NCBI RefSeq assembly: GCF_000612805.1
Contig: NZ_HG964405.1
Coordinates: 133,963-197,962 of the forward strand
From: Bacillus ndiopicus
GTDB lineage: Bacteria; Bacillota; Bacilli; Bacillales_A; Planococcaceae
DNA length: 64,000 nucleotides
Direction: 5' to 3'
Made by a program: the position numbers and the translations under genes. The notes beneath the pieces were generated by a model. That model saw only the letters and a list, made by a program, of their open reading frames with translations. It did no database searches and had not been told where the DNA came from. Of this stretch, positions 24,532 through 33,716 are shown piece after piece. How positions within the stretch are numbered: position 1 is the stretch's first letter; each line of letters opens with the position of its first letter.

Positions 24532-26109
24532 ATGAAACGAGAAGATTTAATGGCACCTGATACTTATAATATAGTGGATGAAATTGAACAGCATGCTGTA
24601 GGAGATAAAAAAGCGTTAATTGTTCAACATGAAGATGGACAGAAAGAAGAAATTACATATGTTGAGCTAATTGCTAGGGCAAATCAAGTAGCGAATGTAT
24701 TTTTTGCGAATGGCTTACAAAAAGGCGATGTCATTCTTGTCATGCTACCTCGTTCAATTGAGGCTTACATAACATATATAGGTGCTTTGAAAGCGGGATT
24801 AATTATTATACCAAGCTCAGAGCTACTGCGTGCAAAGGATATTGATTACCGCATAGAACATGCAGAAGCAAAGGCAATTGTGGCAAATAAAAACTATATT
24901 GCTGAGCTTGATGAAGTACAATATTTAGATGGGTTAGCGTTATTTGTAGTTGGTGATGCGAAGGAGCCTTGGATACCTTTTATTAAAGAAATAAGCTCAG
25001 CTTCAACTCAATTTGATGCGCCAGTAACTTTATCTACTGATATGGCATTTTTAGCATATACAAGTGGAACGACAGGTAACCCAAAAGGGGCAGTTCATCA
25101 TCATAGCTGGGGCTATGCGCATTTACGTACAACTGCAAATAGCTGGTTAGGTGTACATGAAGGAGACATTGTATGGGCAACTGCGGCACCAGGATGGCAA
25201 AAGTGGATTTGGAGTCCGTTTTTAGCAACGCTCGGCAGTGGGGCTACTGCTTTTGTTTATACTGGGAAATTTGATACGGCAAAATATTTAACATTGCTAC
25301 AAGATGTCGGTGTCAATGTGTTATGCTGTACACCAACAGAATATCGAATGATAGCAAAGGCAGAAAATTTAAGCGATTATAAATTGGAAAAATTACGAAG
25401 CGCTGTTTCAGCAGGTGAGCCGTTAAATCGAGAAGTAATCGAAACATTTAAACGAGAATTCAATGTTCAAGTTCGCGATGGCTATGGTCAAACTGAAAAT
25501 ACATTATTAGTAGGTACATTATTCGGTACGGAATCTCGCCCTGGCTCAATGGGCAAACCAACACCAGGAAATATTGTGGAAATTGTTGATGAGTACGGTG
25601 AGGTAGTAGCTGATGGAATAGTAGGGGATATTGCAGTGCACAAATCAACACCTGCTCTATTCAAAGGTTATTATAAAGATGTAGAGCGTACGCAAATGCA
25701 GTTCCGAGGTGAATGGTTCATTACAGGAGATCAAGCATACAAGGATGAGGACGGCTATTTTTGGTTCCAAGGACGCAATGATGATATTATTATTTCGTCA
25801 GGCTATACAATTGGGCCATTTGAGGTAGAGGATGCTTTAGTGAAGCATCCTGCGGTACGTGAATGTGCAGTAGTCGCTAGTCCAGATGCTGTACGTGGAA
25901 GCATTGTAAAAGCCTTTGTAGTGTTGCGCGATTCAAATATGAAAGATAGTCCTACAATTGTGACGGAGCTACAAGAGCATGTAAAAGCATTAACCGCACC
26001 ATATAAATACCCACGCGCTATTGAATTTTTAGATGAATTACCAAAAACTGCATCCGGTAAAATTCGACGTGTAGCATTACGCAATAATGAACAAAGTAAA
26101 TCCTTATAA
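24532..26109 (+). CDS. Acyl-CoA synthetase, medium/branched-chain type (YtcI/MbcS-like)
   Basis: 525-residue AMP-forming acyl-CoA ligase. The P-loop AYTSGTTGNPKGAVHHH, the DGYGQTENTLLVG motif, TGDQAYKDEDGYFWFQGRND and the C-terminal PKTASGKIRRVALR, which has the catalytic Lys, are complete. It is shorter than AcsA and most like YtcI, which sits near sspA and thiI in B. subtilis. The substrate is probably a short, medium or branched fatty acid; it cannot be told from sequence. ATG 24532 follows AAAAGGAGTGG; the frame extends upstream to 24,439 without a binding site. Confidence 0.88.
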   Translation: MKREDLMAPDTYNIVDEIEQHAVGDKKALIVQHEDGQKEEITYVELIARANQVANVFFANGLQKGDVILVMLPRSIEAYITYIGALKAGLIIIPSSELLRAKDIDYRIEHAEAKAIVANKNYIAELDEVQYLDGLALFVVGDAKEPWIPFIKEISSASTQFDAPVTLSTDMAFLAYTSGTTGNPKGAVHHHSWGYAHLRTTANSWLGVHEGDIVWATAAPGWQKWIWSPFLATLGSGATAFVYTGKFDTAKYLTLLQDVGVNVLCCTPTEYRMIAKAENLSDYKLEKLRSAVSAGEPLNREVIETFKREFNVQVRDGYGQTENTLLVGTLFGTESRPGSMGKPTPGNIVEIVDEYGEVVADGIVGDIAVHKSTPALFKGYYKDVERTQMQFRGEWFITGDQAYKDEDGYFWFQGRNDDIIISSGYTIGPFEVEDALVKHPAVRECAVVASPDAVRGSIVKAFVVLRDSNMKDSPTIVTELQEHVKALTAPYKYPRAIEFLDELPKTASGKIRRVALRNNEQSKSL

Positions 26110-26139
26110 TAATTATTTTTAGGTGAAATAGTATAAAAA

Positions 26140-26189
26140 GAAAGGGGTGATGGAAAATAGGCTGGGCCTGTTTTTCCACACTCCTTTCA
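26140..26189. other. Large imperfect inverted repeat after the acyl-CoA synthetase gene
   Basis: GAAAGGGGTGATGGAAAATAGG pairs with CCTGTTTTTCCACACTCCTTTC (shown with minor mismatches) around a short loop. The second arm is followed by ATACTTTCTAAA rather than a T run. It may be a weak terminator or a small mobile hairpin. The rest of 26,110-26,442 shows no gene. Confidence 0.5.
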
Positions 26190-26442
26190 TACTTTCTAAA
26201 ATATTCTATAGCTAGATTAATATAATAATTTTCGAAACTTTTAATAGGTTTAAACGTATAAAATAACGTACATATCATCATGTTTAATCTCACTTCAAAA
26301 AAAGGCATAGACGGCAAAATTTTTATATAGATTAGAAAGAGCCTAGATGTCATTGATGTGAAATAACGGAAATAACATTGGCATAATATGCAAAATACCT
26401 TTATGCTATAGAGTGATGAATAACATAAAAAGGAGTAAAGAA

Positions 26443-27459
26443 ATGAATACGAAAAGATGGGTAGCTTTAATAGCTGCGACAGTATTATTAGTGTTTTCAA
26501 TCGGGTTAAATGCAATTTTGGCCCTGTTTAAAACGGATTTTTTAAATTCATTTGATACGATGCTTCCAATGTCGGGGGCGGTAGTAGTCAATGAAAATGT
26601 TGTGGAGCCTGGGGATTGGGATAAGCGAATTGCGCTTTTAACAGTGAGTGGGACAATTCAAGATTTAGGATCTGGAAATGGCTGGACACAAGTGGAATAT
26701 GACCACCAAATGTTTATGCAGCAGCTTGATACAATTTTAATGGATGAATCTGTGCAAGCAGTTGTGCTAGCGGTCAATTCCCCTGGTGGCGGTGTGATAG
26801 AATCGGCAGAGATTCATAAGAAGCTACTTGAAATAAAAGAGCAACGTCAAATTCCGATATATGTGTCAATGGGCACAATGGCGGCATCAGGCGGGTATTA
26901 CATTGCGGCACCAAGCGATAAAATATTTGCTTTAAAAGAAACAATCACCGGTTCAATTGGTGTGATTATGCAAGGTATTAATTACTCAGAGTTAGCAGAA
27001 AAGCTAGGTGTGAAGTTTGAAACAATTAAATCAGGTCCACATAAAGATATGTTCGGTGGTTCACGTGAGACTTCTCCAGAAGAACGTGCAATGCTACAAG
27101 AAATGATTGATGAAATGTATGAGGAATTTGTCGATGTTGTAGAGGCAGGTCGTGGTATGTCAGAAGCAGATGTGAAGAAAGTAGCTGACGGACGTATTTT
27201 AGGTGGTTCACAAGCATTAAAAGCAGGTTTAGTGGATGAAATTGGCACTTTGGATGATACGATTGCAGCGATTCGTGCTGACTTTAGTTTAGAGGATGCG
27301 GAATTATTTGAATATGCCAAACAGGATGAGAGCTTTGCTGCATTATTTGGCATGAAAGTTGGTTCGATGTTTGGACCATCTGTGGAAGAGCGCTTTTTAA
27401 CACGCGTTTTAACAACACATAATGCGCCGCGCGCTATGTACTTATATGGTGATTTCTAA
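26443..27459 (+). CDS. sppA: Signal peptide peptidase SppA
   Basis: 338-residue membrane serine protease that degrades remnant signal peptides; B. subtilis SppA is 335. An N-terminal membrane helix (VALIAATVLLVFSIGLNAIL) anchors a external catalytic domain. S149 in MAASGGYY is the nucleophile and K201 the general base; their 52-residue spacing equals that of the B. subtilis dyad. VNSPGGGVIES and TGSIGVIMQGINY are also typical. ATG 26443 follows AAGGAG; a 10-residue upstream extension lacks a binding site. Probably co-transcribed with yteJ, 13 bases downstream. Confidence 0.95.
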   Translation: MNTKRWVALIAATVLLVFSIGLNAILALFKTDFLNSFDTMLPMSGAVVVNENVVEPGDWDKRIALLTVSGTIQDLGSGNGWTQVEYDHQMFMQQLDTILMDESVQAVVLAVNSPGGGVIESAEIHKKLLEIKEQRQIPIYVSMGTMAASGGYYIAAPSDKIFALKETITGSIGVIMQGINYSELAEKLGVKFETIKSGPHKDMFGGSRETSPEERAMLQEMIDEMYEEFVDVVEAGRGMSEADVKKVADGRILGGSQALKAGLVDEIGTLDDTIAAIRADFSLEDAELFEYAKQDESFAALFGMKVGSMFGPSVEERFLTRVLTTHNAPRAMYLYGDF

Positions 27460-27471
27460 GGAGGGGTATTA

Positions 27472-27993
27472 ATGGAATACGGGCAAACAGTTATCCCACC
27501 AACAACTCAATATGTGCAAAAGACTGCGGGATTTTGGGTGCGATTATGGGCATTCATCATTGATGGACTCATAGTAAGTGCAGCAATAGGTATTGTGATA
27601 AATCCAATTTTTTATTTTATGGATTGGAGTTTAATGAAAACACCGTGGTACGCACCGCTTGCTATCATTTCAACTATCGTATATTATAGTTATTTTGCTA
27701 TAATGACAAAGTTTTGGCAGCAAACTGTTGGTAAAATGATTTTCGGATTGCGTGTTGTGCGAACGGATGGACAGCAACTTGATTGGCTTACAGTTTTGTT
27801 TCGTGAAATTATCGGTCGCTTTATGAGCAATACGATTTTTTACTTACCATATTTGATTGTTGCCTTTGCACCGAAAAATCAAGGCTTGCTGGATTATATT
27901 GCAGATACGATTGTTGTACATGAAGGAGCTTATACCGAGCAAAAAATTCAATCAGTGCCTCTACAACAAAAAGAAATCGAATACATGATTTAG
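27472..27993 (+). CDS. yteJ: RDD family membrane protein (YteJ-like)
   Basis: 173-residue membrane protein of the RDD family. VRLWAFIIDGLIVSAAIGIV gives the Arg and first Asp of the signature, followed by hydrophobic segments at about 20-45, 58-78 and 118-138. VGKMIFGLRVVRTDGQQLDW is the conserved middle motif. It follows sppA with AAGGAGGGG in the gap, as yteJ does in B. subtilis; YteJ has been linked to protection from lantibiotics together with SppA, so a shared envelope role is reasonable. Mechanism unknown. Confidence 0.88.
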   Translation: MEYGQTVIPPTTQYVQKTAGFWVRLWAFIIDGLIVSAAIGIVINPIFYFMDWSLMKTPWYAPLAIISTIVYYSYFAIMTKFWQQTVGKMIFGLRVVRTDGQQLDWLTVLFREIIGRFMSNTIFYLPYLIVAFAPKNQGLLDYIADTIVVHEGAYTEQKIQSVPLQQKEIEYMI

Positions 27994-28078
27994 GTAGAAA
28001 ATTTTTTACAAGCTGTACAAGTTGCAAAGCTTGCTAGTTATTTAGTAAAATTAAGGCACAACAAAGGAGGCGTTTTTC

Positions 28079-28585
28079 GTGGCACAAGTAACATTTAAAA
28101 ATGGTCCAGTAACATTATTAGGTAATGAAGTGAAGGTTGGTGACAAAGCACCAGATTTCACAGTTTTGGCAAATGATTTATCACCAGTAACTTTAAAAGA
28201 TTCTGAAGGGAAAATTCGTTTATTCTCAGTTGTACCTTCACTTGATACAGGTGTATGTGATGCACAAACACGCAGATTTAATGAAGCGGCAGCAGAGCTA
28301 GGTGAAAATGTTGTAATTTACACTGTATCGATGGATTTACCATTCGCTCAAAAACGCTGGTGTGGTGCAGCGGGCATTGAAGCAGTACAAACTGTATCTG
28401 ATCACCGTGATGCATCGTTTGGTGAAGCGTATGGCGTACATATTAAAGAATTACGCCTATTAACACGTGCGGTTTTCGTAGTAGATGCAGAGGGCACAGT
28501 AACATATGTTGAATATGTTCCAGAAGCTACAAATCATCCAAACTATGAAGCAGCGATTGAAGCTGTAAAAGCGTTAACTAAATAA
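28079..28585 (+). CDS. tpx: Thiol peroxidase Tpx
   Basis: 168-residue atypical 2-Cys peroxiredoxin that reduces hydroperoxides with thioredoxin. C60 in LDTGVCDAQTRRF is the peroxidatic Cys and C95 in KRWCGAAG the resolving Cys. GDKAPDFTVLANDL and the C-terminal YVPEATNHPNYEAA are family features. Start is GTG 28079, after AAAGGAGGCG. It matches YtgI of B. subtilis in place and length. A terminator follows. Confidence 0.96.
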   Translation: MAQVTFKNGPVTLLGNEVKVGDKAPDFTVLANDLSPVTLKDSEGKIRLFSVVPSLDTGVCDAQTRRFNEAAAELGENVVIYTVSMDLPFAQKRWCGAAGIEAVQTVSDHRDASFGEAYGVHIKELRLLTRAVFVVDAEGTVTYVEYVPEATNHPNYEAAIEAVKALTK

Positions 28586-28597
28586 CCATCTTAATAA

Positions 28598-28633
28598 AAA
28601 CAGCCCACTCAATTTGCTGAGTGGGTTGTTTCC
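28598..28633 (+). terminator. tpx terminator
   Basis: ACAGCCCACTCA and TGAGTGGGTTGT form a stem (one G-T pair) followed by TTTCCCTT. Confidence 0.72.
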
Positions 28634-28681
28634 CTTCATAATGAAAAAAGGCATTAAAGTTAATCGCAGAGAGGATTGCTT

Positions 28682-29611
28682 ATGGAAAAGTTTGAACAAA
28701 TTTTTATGCATATAAATGGTGAGGCAGAGAAGCGTGAAGAAAAGCATGAGCAAACGTATTTAGAAGCCCTTCTTAGCACTTTAGAGGATACGCTGGATGG
28801 AGAGTTTTCTTGGCATGTAGAAGGAGCTACGAAAGAAGAAATGCGTAAAGCGATTCAAATCGCAATACTAAAAGGGATGCGCAAAGGCTCTCAACCAAAT
28901 CACCAAATGACACCAGATTCATTAGGGCTTTTGGTTAGCTATTTCGTTGAGCAATTTTTCGAAAAAGAATTGGCACAAGGGGCAATATCTATACTTGATT
29001 TAGCGGTGGGTACAGGAAATTTACTGTACACGATGATGAATGCACAGGAAGGTAAAATTCAAGCAACTGGTATCGAGGTGGATGAGTTGCTTATTCGTTT
29101 AGCTGCGGCGACTGGGGATTTAGTTGAACAGCAAGTAACGTTATATCGTCAAGATGCACTAGATAAACTGTTAGTTGATCCAGTAGATGCGGTTGTTTGT
29201 GATTTACCTGTTGGCTATTATCCGAATGAGGAGGTAGCGCTTGATTATGAGCTTTGTGCTGCGGAAGGGATGAGTTTTGCTCATTACCTATTTATGGAGC
29301 AGGCGATTCAATATACGAAAGATGGCGGCTATTTATTTTTCTTAATTCCAGCTAATCTTTTTGAAGCAGAAGAGGCGAAAAAGCTGCATCAATATTTAAA
29401 GGCTAATGCATGGATTCAGGCGGTCATTCAATTACCTGAAACATTATTCTCTTCAAAAGCACATGAAAAAAGTATATTAATATTACAAAAGCAGCATAAG
29501 GAATTGCGAGCACCTCGTGAAGTGCTGTTAGCAAAAGTGCCAAATATGTCGAATAAGCAAGCGCTGTCGATGTTCTTTGAAAAAGTGCAAATGTGGAAGG
29601 AAAGTAAATAG
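28682..29611 (+). CDS. ytxK: Class I SAM-dependent methyltransferase, N6-adenine-type fold (YtxK-like)
   Basis: 309-residue protein like B. subtilis YtxK, which resembles type I restriction modification subunits but has no specificity domain. An N-terminal helical region (1-95) precedes the SAM domain: LDLAVGTGNLLYTMM is motif I, GIEVDELLIRLAAATG the acidic loop, and VVCDLPVGYYPNEE occupies the place of the catalytic NPPY but reads DLPVGYY. The late FFLIPANLFE is typical of N6 methylases. ATG 28682 has GAGAGGA upstream; TTG 28676 is possible. The true substrate is unknown. Confidence 0.85.
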   Translation: MEKFEQIFMHINGEAEKREEKHEQTYLEALLSTLEDTLDGEFSWHVEGATKEEMRKAIQIAILKGMRKGSQPNHQMTPDSLGLLVSYFVEQFFEKELAQGAISILDLAVGTGNLLYTMMNAQEGKIQATGIEVDELLIRLAAATGDLVEQQVTLYRQDALDKLLVDPVDAVVCDLPVGYYPNEEVALDYELCAAEGMSFAHYLFMEQAIQYTKDGGYLFFLIPANLFEAEEAKKLHQYLKANAWIQAVIQLPETLFSSKAHEKSILILQKQHKELRAPREVLLAKVPNMSNKQALSMFFEKVQMWKESK

Positions 29612-29621
29612 AAGAACATAA

Positions 29622-29657
29622 TAAAAAGGCTGTCACTATCGAAGTGACAGCCTTTTT
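29622..29657. terminator. Bidirectional terminator between ytxK and uspA
   Basis: AAAAAGGCTGTCACT and AGTGACAGCCTTTTT form a perfect stem with A and T tails on both sides, between two convergent genes. Confidence 0.88.
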
Positions 29658-29661
29658 AAAA

Positions 29662-30108
29662 TCATTCAGGAGTACGAATTACTAATACATCACAATTTGC
29701 AGAACGAACGATTGCTTCAGATACAGAACCAATTAGGAAACGTTCTACAGCGTTCAAACCTGTAGCACCACAAATGATTAAATCCGCAGTTACAAGCTTA
29801 GATAATTCTTTTGTAATAATTGACTTTGGTGAACCATATTCAATTAAAGTTTTAACGCTTGTAACGCCTTCATCGATTGCTTGTTGTTTGTAGCCATTTA
29901 ATAACTCTTCAGAGAATTTTTGAGCGCGTTCTGCGATTGAACGGTCATAAGCTTCCACTGCTGCAAATGAACGAGTATCAATAACATTCACTAAGTGAAG
30001 TGTTGAACCTGTATTACGCTTTGCAACATCAAGAGATTTGCGGAACGCATATTCCGCTTCTTTGGAACCGTCTACTGCTACTACGATGTTTTGGTAATGA
30101 TTTGCCAT
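29662..30108 (-). CDS. uspA: Universal stress protein, UspA family
   Basis: 148-residue nucleotide-binding protein of the UspA fold. VAVDGSKEAEYAFRKSL opens it. ICGATGLNAVERFLIGSVSE is the G-2x-G-9x-G(S/T) ATP-binding motif, so this is likely an ATP-binding member, and CDVLVIRTPE ends the domain. The ATG at 30,108 follows AAGGGGAGTTACTT. Its own regulation is not visible. The gene is convergent with ytxK and divergent from ald. Confidence 0.92.
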   Translation of the reverse strand: MANHYQNIVVAVDGSKEAEYAFRKSLDVAKRNTGSTLHLVNVIDTRSFAAVEAYDRSIAERAQKFSEELLNGYKQQAIDEGVTSVKTLIEYGSPKSIITKELSKLVTADLIICGATGLNAVERFLIGSVSEAIVRSANCDVLVIRTPE

Positions 30109-30239
30109 AAGTAACTCCCCTTTACATGTGTATACTTATATTATAGCAAAATTTTTACTTATGAGAATACTTATAGAGTAAAATAGGTAAATATAAGAAT
30201 CTTTTGTGTCAAAAAGAGTTATTTTTATACATTTCTCAG
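30109..30239. other. uspA upstream region
   Basis: The left part of the 434-base uspA-ald gap. It is AT-rich and should carry the uspA promoter; no confident -35/-10 pair was found. No gene seen. Confidence 0.3.
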
Positions 30240-30400
30240 CTTCATCTGTGGAACTTGGGGAGGAATTAAAAAAATAGCATGTTGTTTCAGCTTTTTATAG
30301 AAATTTCAAGCAATGAGCACATGTATCTCTCTAAGAAAAAATGTATTCACTTTGTTAATCACAACTTTTGGCGATGAATTATTTTCAGAAAATAAACAAA
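30240..30400. repeat. Dispersed intergenic element, copy A
   Basis: This ~150-base stretch between uspA and ald resembles 57,506-57,655. Shared blocks include CATGTTGTTTCAG, TTTATAGAAAAT-like, GAGCACATGTAT-like and a GTTAATCAC or TATCAACC block near the right end. In copy B, ATCACC...GGTGAT arms flank the core as two small hairpins; here they are decayed. Function is unknown. Confidence 0.6.
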
Positions 30401-30542
30401 AATAAGTGAATTCAAAATTATGATTATGATAACTTTTTTTAAAAATTAAGTTTGTTTTTTAAAAGAAAATTGATAGAATTAATGTGGATTTAAGAGTAAT
30501 TGAGAACAATTACTTTCCATAATGAAGAGGAGGAGAAAGTTA

Positions 30543-31667
30543 ATGAAAATTGGGGTACCGAAGGAAATAAAAAATAACGAAAACCGTGTCGCTATGACAC
30601 CAGCAGGAGTAGTTACACTAGTTCAAGCAGGCCATGAAGTTATTATCGAAACAGGTGCTGGATTAGGTTCTTCTTTCACAGATGCTGATTATGTGGCAGC
30701 AGGTGCTGCAATCGTGCCAACAGCCGCTGATGCGTGGAATGCAGAAATGGTAATGAAAGTTAAGGAGCCAATTGCAAGCGAATATGGCTATTTTTCAGAA
30801 GGTTTAATTTTATTCACATATTTACATTTAGCTCCAGAGCCAGAGTTAACGGCTGCATTGCTAGAAAAGAAAGTAGTAGGTATTGCTTATGAAACAGTAC
30901 AATTACCGAACCGTTCTTTACCATTATTAACTCCTATGAGTGAAGTAGCAGGTAAAATGGCAACGCAAATTGGTGCGCAATACTTAGAAAAAACAAATGG
31001 CGGTAAAGGTATTTTATTAGGTGGCGTTTCAGGCGTACAACGCGGTAAAGTTACTGTAATTGGTGGCGGTATTGCAGGTACAAATGCTGCTAAAATTGCA
31101 GTAGGTATGGGTGCAGATGTTACAGTTATCGATTTAAGCCCAGAACGTCTACGTCAAGTAGAAGATATTTTTGGTCGCGATGTGCAAACATTAATTTCAA
31201 ATCCATTTAACATTGCAGAATCAGTGAAAAATTCTGATTTAGTTATTGGTGCGGTATTAATTCCAGGCGCTAAAGCACCGAAGCTTGTGTCAGAGGAAAT
31301 GATTAAATCAATGCAACCAGGCTCAGTTGTAATTGATATTGCGATTGACCAAGGTGGTATTTTTGCAACGAGTGATCGTGTAACAACACACGATAACCCA
31401 ACATATGAGAAGCACGGTATCGTTCACTATGCAGTAGCGAATATGCCAGGTGCTGTACCACGTACATCAACTGTTGCATTAACAAACAATACAGTACCTT
31501 ACGCACTACAAATTGCGAATAAAGGCTATGTACGCGCATGTAATGAAAATCCTGCTCTAAAATTAGGAATTAATACAATCGACGGTAAGGTTGTGTATGA
31601 AGCGGTAGCATTAGATCAAGGTTTATCATACACGCCTGTTGATGAAGTATTAAATTCATTAGCTTAA
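30543..31667 (+). CDS. ald: Alanine dehydrogenase
   Basis: 374 residues; reversibly deaminates L-alanine to pyruvate with NAD. B. subtilis Ald (378) is needed for alanine use and normal sporulation. [20 protein letters not shown] opens the protein. The catalytic Lys lies in MVMKVKEPI and the His in [31 protein letters not shown] is the Rossmann NAD site, and [17 protein letters not shown] a later signature. ATG 30543 follows GAGGAGGAG. The region upstream has TAGAAT at 30,473-30,478 as a possible -10. The stop overlaps the ABC gene ATG by one base. Confidence 0.96.
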   Translation: MKIGVPKEIKNNENRVAMTPAGVVTLVQAGHEVIIETGAGLGSSFTDADYVAAGAAIVPTAADAWNAEMVMKVKEPIASEYGYFSEGLILFTYLHLAPEPELTAALLEKKVVGIAYETVQLPNRSLPLLTPMSEVAGKMATQIGAQYLEKTNGGKGILLGGVSGVQRGKVTVIGGGIAGTNAAKIAVGMGADVTVIDLSPERLRQVEDIFGRDVQTLISNPFNIAESVKNSDLVIGAVLIPGAKAPKLVSEEMIKSMQPGSVVIDIAIDQGGIFATSDRVTTHDNPTYEKHGIVHYAVANMPGAVPRTSTVALTNNTVPYALQIANKGYVRACNENPALKLGINTIDGKVVYEAVALDQGLSYTPVDEVLNSLA

Positions 31668-32434
31668 TGATTCATATTGAAAACCTCCTGTTATATCGTA
31701 ATGGGAAAACTATTTTGCAGGATATAAATTGGAAAGTACAGCGCGGAGAGCATTGGGCTATTTTAGGGTTAAATGGCAGTGGTAAAACAACATTGCTAAA
31801 AGTGATAAATGGTTATATTTGGTCAAATGAAGGCTCTGTTCAAGTATTAGGTGAAACTTACGGCAAAACAGATATGCGTGAAGTTCGTAAATCAATTGGA
31901 TGGGTAAGTGCCGCAATGATTGAACAATTTAACCGTTTAGACCCAGTTATTGAAATTGTTTTATCAGGGAAATTTGGTGCAATTCGTTTATTTGAATCGG
32001 TTACTAATGAAGAAATTGAGGAAGCAGTAGGCTTACTTAAGCAATTTGGTATCCACCATTTAGCGAATACGTCCTTTGAATTTTTGTCGCAAGGAGAGCG
32101 TCAACGAGTACAGATTGCGCGTGCTTTAATGGCAAAGCCAATGTTACTTATTTTAGATGAGCCTTGTACAGGCTTAGATTTGATTGAACGCGAAAATTTA
32201 CTACAGACAATTGCACAAATTGCGGATAAAGACGAAGTGACATTACTTTATGTGACGCATCATGTTGAGGAAATACTTCCTTGCTTTAGCCATACATTGT
32301 TAATGAGGGATGGGCGAATTTTTGCCCAAGGACCTCGTGAGCAACATCTGACTGCCGAATGCTTAAGCGAATTTTTCGGGCAAGCTGTTGCTGTTCAAAT
32401 TGAAAAGCAACGTGCTTGGGTTGCTGTGAAATAA
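31667..32434 (+). CDS. ABC transporter ATP-binding protein (YlmA-like)
   Basis: 255-residue ABC ATPase. Walker A is ILGLNGSGKTTLLKV, the signature LSQGERQRVQIARAL, Walker B LLILDEPCTGLDLIE, and the switch His lies in YVTHHVEEI. It is closest in style to B. subtilis YlmA and other single ABC domains with no known permease. No membrane partner is adjacent. ATG 31667 shares one base with the ald stop, so it is co-expressed with ald, which suggests but does not prove a link with alanine metabolism. A terminator follows. Confidence 0.85.
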   Translation: MIHIENLLLYRNGKTILQDINWKVQRGEHWAILGLNGSGKTTLLKVINGYIWSNEGSVQVLGETYGKTDMREVRKSIGWVSAAMIEQFNRLDPVIEIVLSGKFGAIRLFESVTNEEIEEAVGLLKQFGIHHLANTSFEFLSQGERQRVQIARALMAKPMLLILDEPCTGLDLIERENLLQTIAQIADKDEVTLLYVTHHVEEILPCFSHTLLMRDGRIFAQGPREQHLTAECLSEFFGQAVAVQIEKQRAWVAVK

Positions 32435-32435
32435 T

Positions 32436-32474
32436 AAAAGTCGAGAATGCTGTTTGTAGCATTCTCGACTTTTT
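32436..32474. terminator. Bidirectional terminator after the ABC gene
   Basis: AAAAGTCGAGAATGCT and AGCATTCTCGACTTTTT form a perfect 16-bp stem with loop GTTTGT, between convergent genes. Confidence 0.9.
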
Positions 32475-32507
32475 AATTACGAACTAAAGGTGAATCAGCC
32501 TTATTGA

Positions 32508-33596
32508 TTATAAAATCACTAGCTCTTTCGTAAATTTCGTTAGCACTTCAACGCCGTCCTCTGTTACGACTACATCATCTTCAATGCGTACACCTGTTAC
32601 GTCAGATTTATAAACGCCTGGTTCAATTGTGAACACCATACCTGCTTGTAATGCAAGTGTGTTTGCACCTGTCACAGAAGGGTATTCATGCACTGAAATA
32701 CCTAAGCCATGCCCTAAGCGATGTGTGAAATACTCACCGAAGCCTGCCTCTGTAATAACATCACGAGAAATTTTATCTAAATCACATGCGCGTACACCTG
32801 GTTTTACAGCTGCAATTGCCTGTTCATTTGCCTCGCGTACAGTGTTATAAATTTCCTTTTGTGCATCACTTACTTCTCCAAAAGCAACCGTACGTGTAAT
32901 ATCTGAGCAGTAGCCTTCATAAATGACACCTAAGTCAAATAAAATCATGTCACCACGTTTAATTTTGCGATCGCCAGGTGTGCCGTGAGGAGAAGCGGAT
33001 TTTTCGCCAGCTAATACCATCGTATCAAAGCTCATTGAGTAGCCTTTTGCTTTAATAGCTGATTCAATTGCATTTAAAATTTCCATTTCTGTTTTGCCCT
33101 CAGCAATTTCTTTGCAGCCGACTTCTACTGCATAATCTGCTAATTTTGCAGCTTCACGCATTTTTACTAGCTCTGCTTCATCTTTAATAACACGCATTGC
33201 ATTAATTTGGTCATCAAGACGTTCAAATGATGCTGTTGGGTAAAAGCTTGTCAAAGCTTCTAGACGCTCTACTGTTAAGTGAGATTTCTCAATTGCAAAT
33301 TTTGTAATTGTAGTGCCACTTTTTGCGATTTTTTTCGCAAGGACATCCCATGCATTTTCTGTGTCTAAATGGCCGATTACATCATATGCCCAGCCAGCCG
33401 CTTTAGCATCGGGTACTTCCATTTGTGGACAAATTAAAAATGGTGCCGCATCTTTGAAAACAACTACACCAAGTAAGCGCTCATGTGGGTTGCTTTTGAA
33501 GTTTGAAAAATAAAACACGTTGTCAGGTGTTGTAATAAATGCAGCATCAATATTGTGCTGTTGTAAATAATTTTGTAATTGTTGAATTTTGCTCAT
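32508..33596 (-). CDS. pepQ: Xaa-Pro dipeptidase / M24 aminopeptidase (PepQ-like)
   Basis: 362-residue metallopeptidase that cleaves Xaa-Pro peptides. The creatinase-like N-domain covers about 1-130. The catalytic pita-bread domain carries the five dimetal ligands: two Asp in DLGVIYEGYCSDITRTV, His in HRLGHGLGISVHEYP, Glu in FTIEPGVY, and Glu in GVRIEDDVVVTEDG. Start is ATG 33596, since GGAGG lies nine bases upstream; a TTG immediately before it is unlikely. Whether it prefers dipeptides (PepQ) or longer substrates (YpdF/PepP) cannot be told. Confidence 0.9.
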   Translation of the reverse strand: MSKIQQLQNYLQQHNIDAAFITTPDNVFYFSNFKSNPHERLLGVVVFKDAAPFLICPQMEVPDAKAAGWAYDVIGHLDTENAWDVLAKKIAKSGTTITKFAIEKSHLTVERLEALTSFYPTASFERLDDQINAMRVIKDEAELVKMREAAKLADYAVEVGCKEIAEGKTEMEILNAIESAIKAKGYSMSFDTMVLAGEKSASPHGTPGDRKIKRGDMILFDLGVIYEGYCSDITRTVAFGEVSDAQKEIYNTVREANEQAIAAVKPGVRACDLDKISRDVITEAGFGEYFTHRLGHGLGISVHEYPSVTGANTLALQAGMVFTIEPGVYKSDVTGVRIEDDVVVTEDGVEVLTKFTKELVIL

Positions 33597-33716
33597 CAAT
33601 AGAACCTCCGTTTAGTTGAATGTATTCACTTTACTAGCATATCAAAAAAAGAGGGAAAATTGCAGAGATAGAGAATATATTTTTATGTAACAATTTTTTT
33701 GAAGGGGGCATTATCA

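Noticed and set aside
28682..29611. Type I restriction modification system
   Set aside because: Only a YtxK-like methyltransferase fold is present; no specificity or restriction subunit is near, and the NPPY motif is altered.
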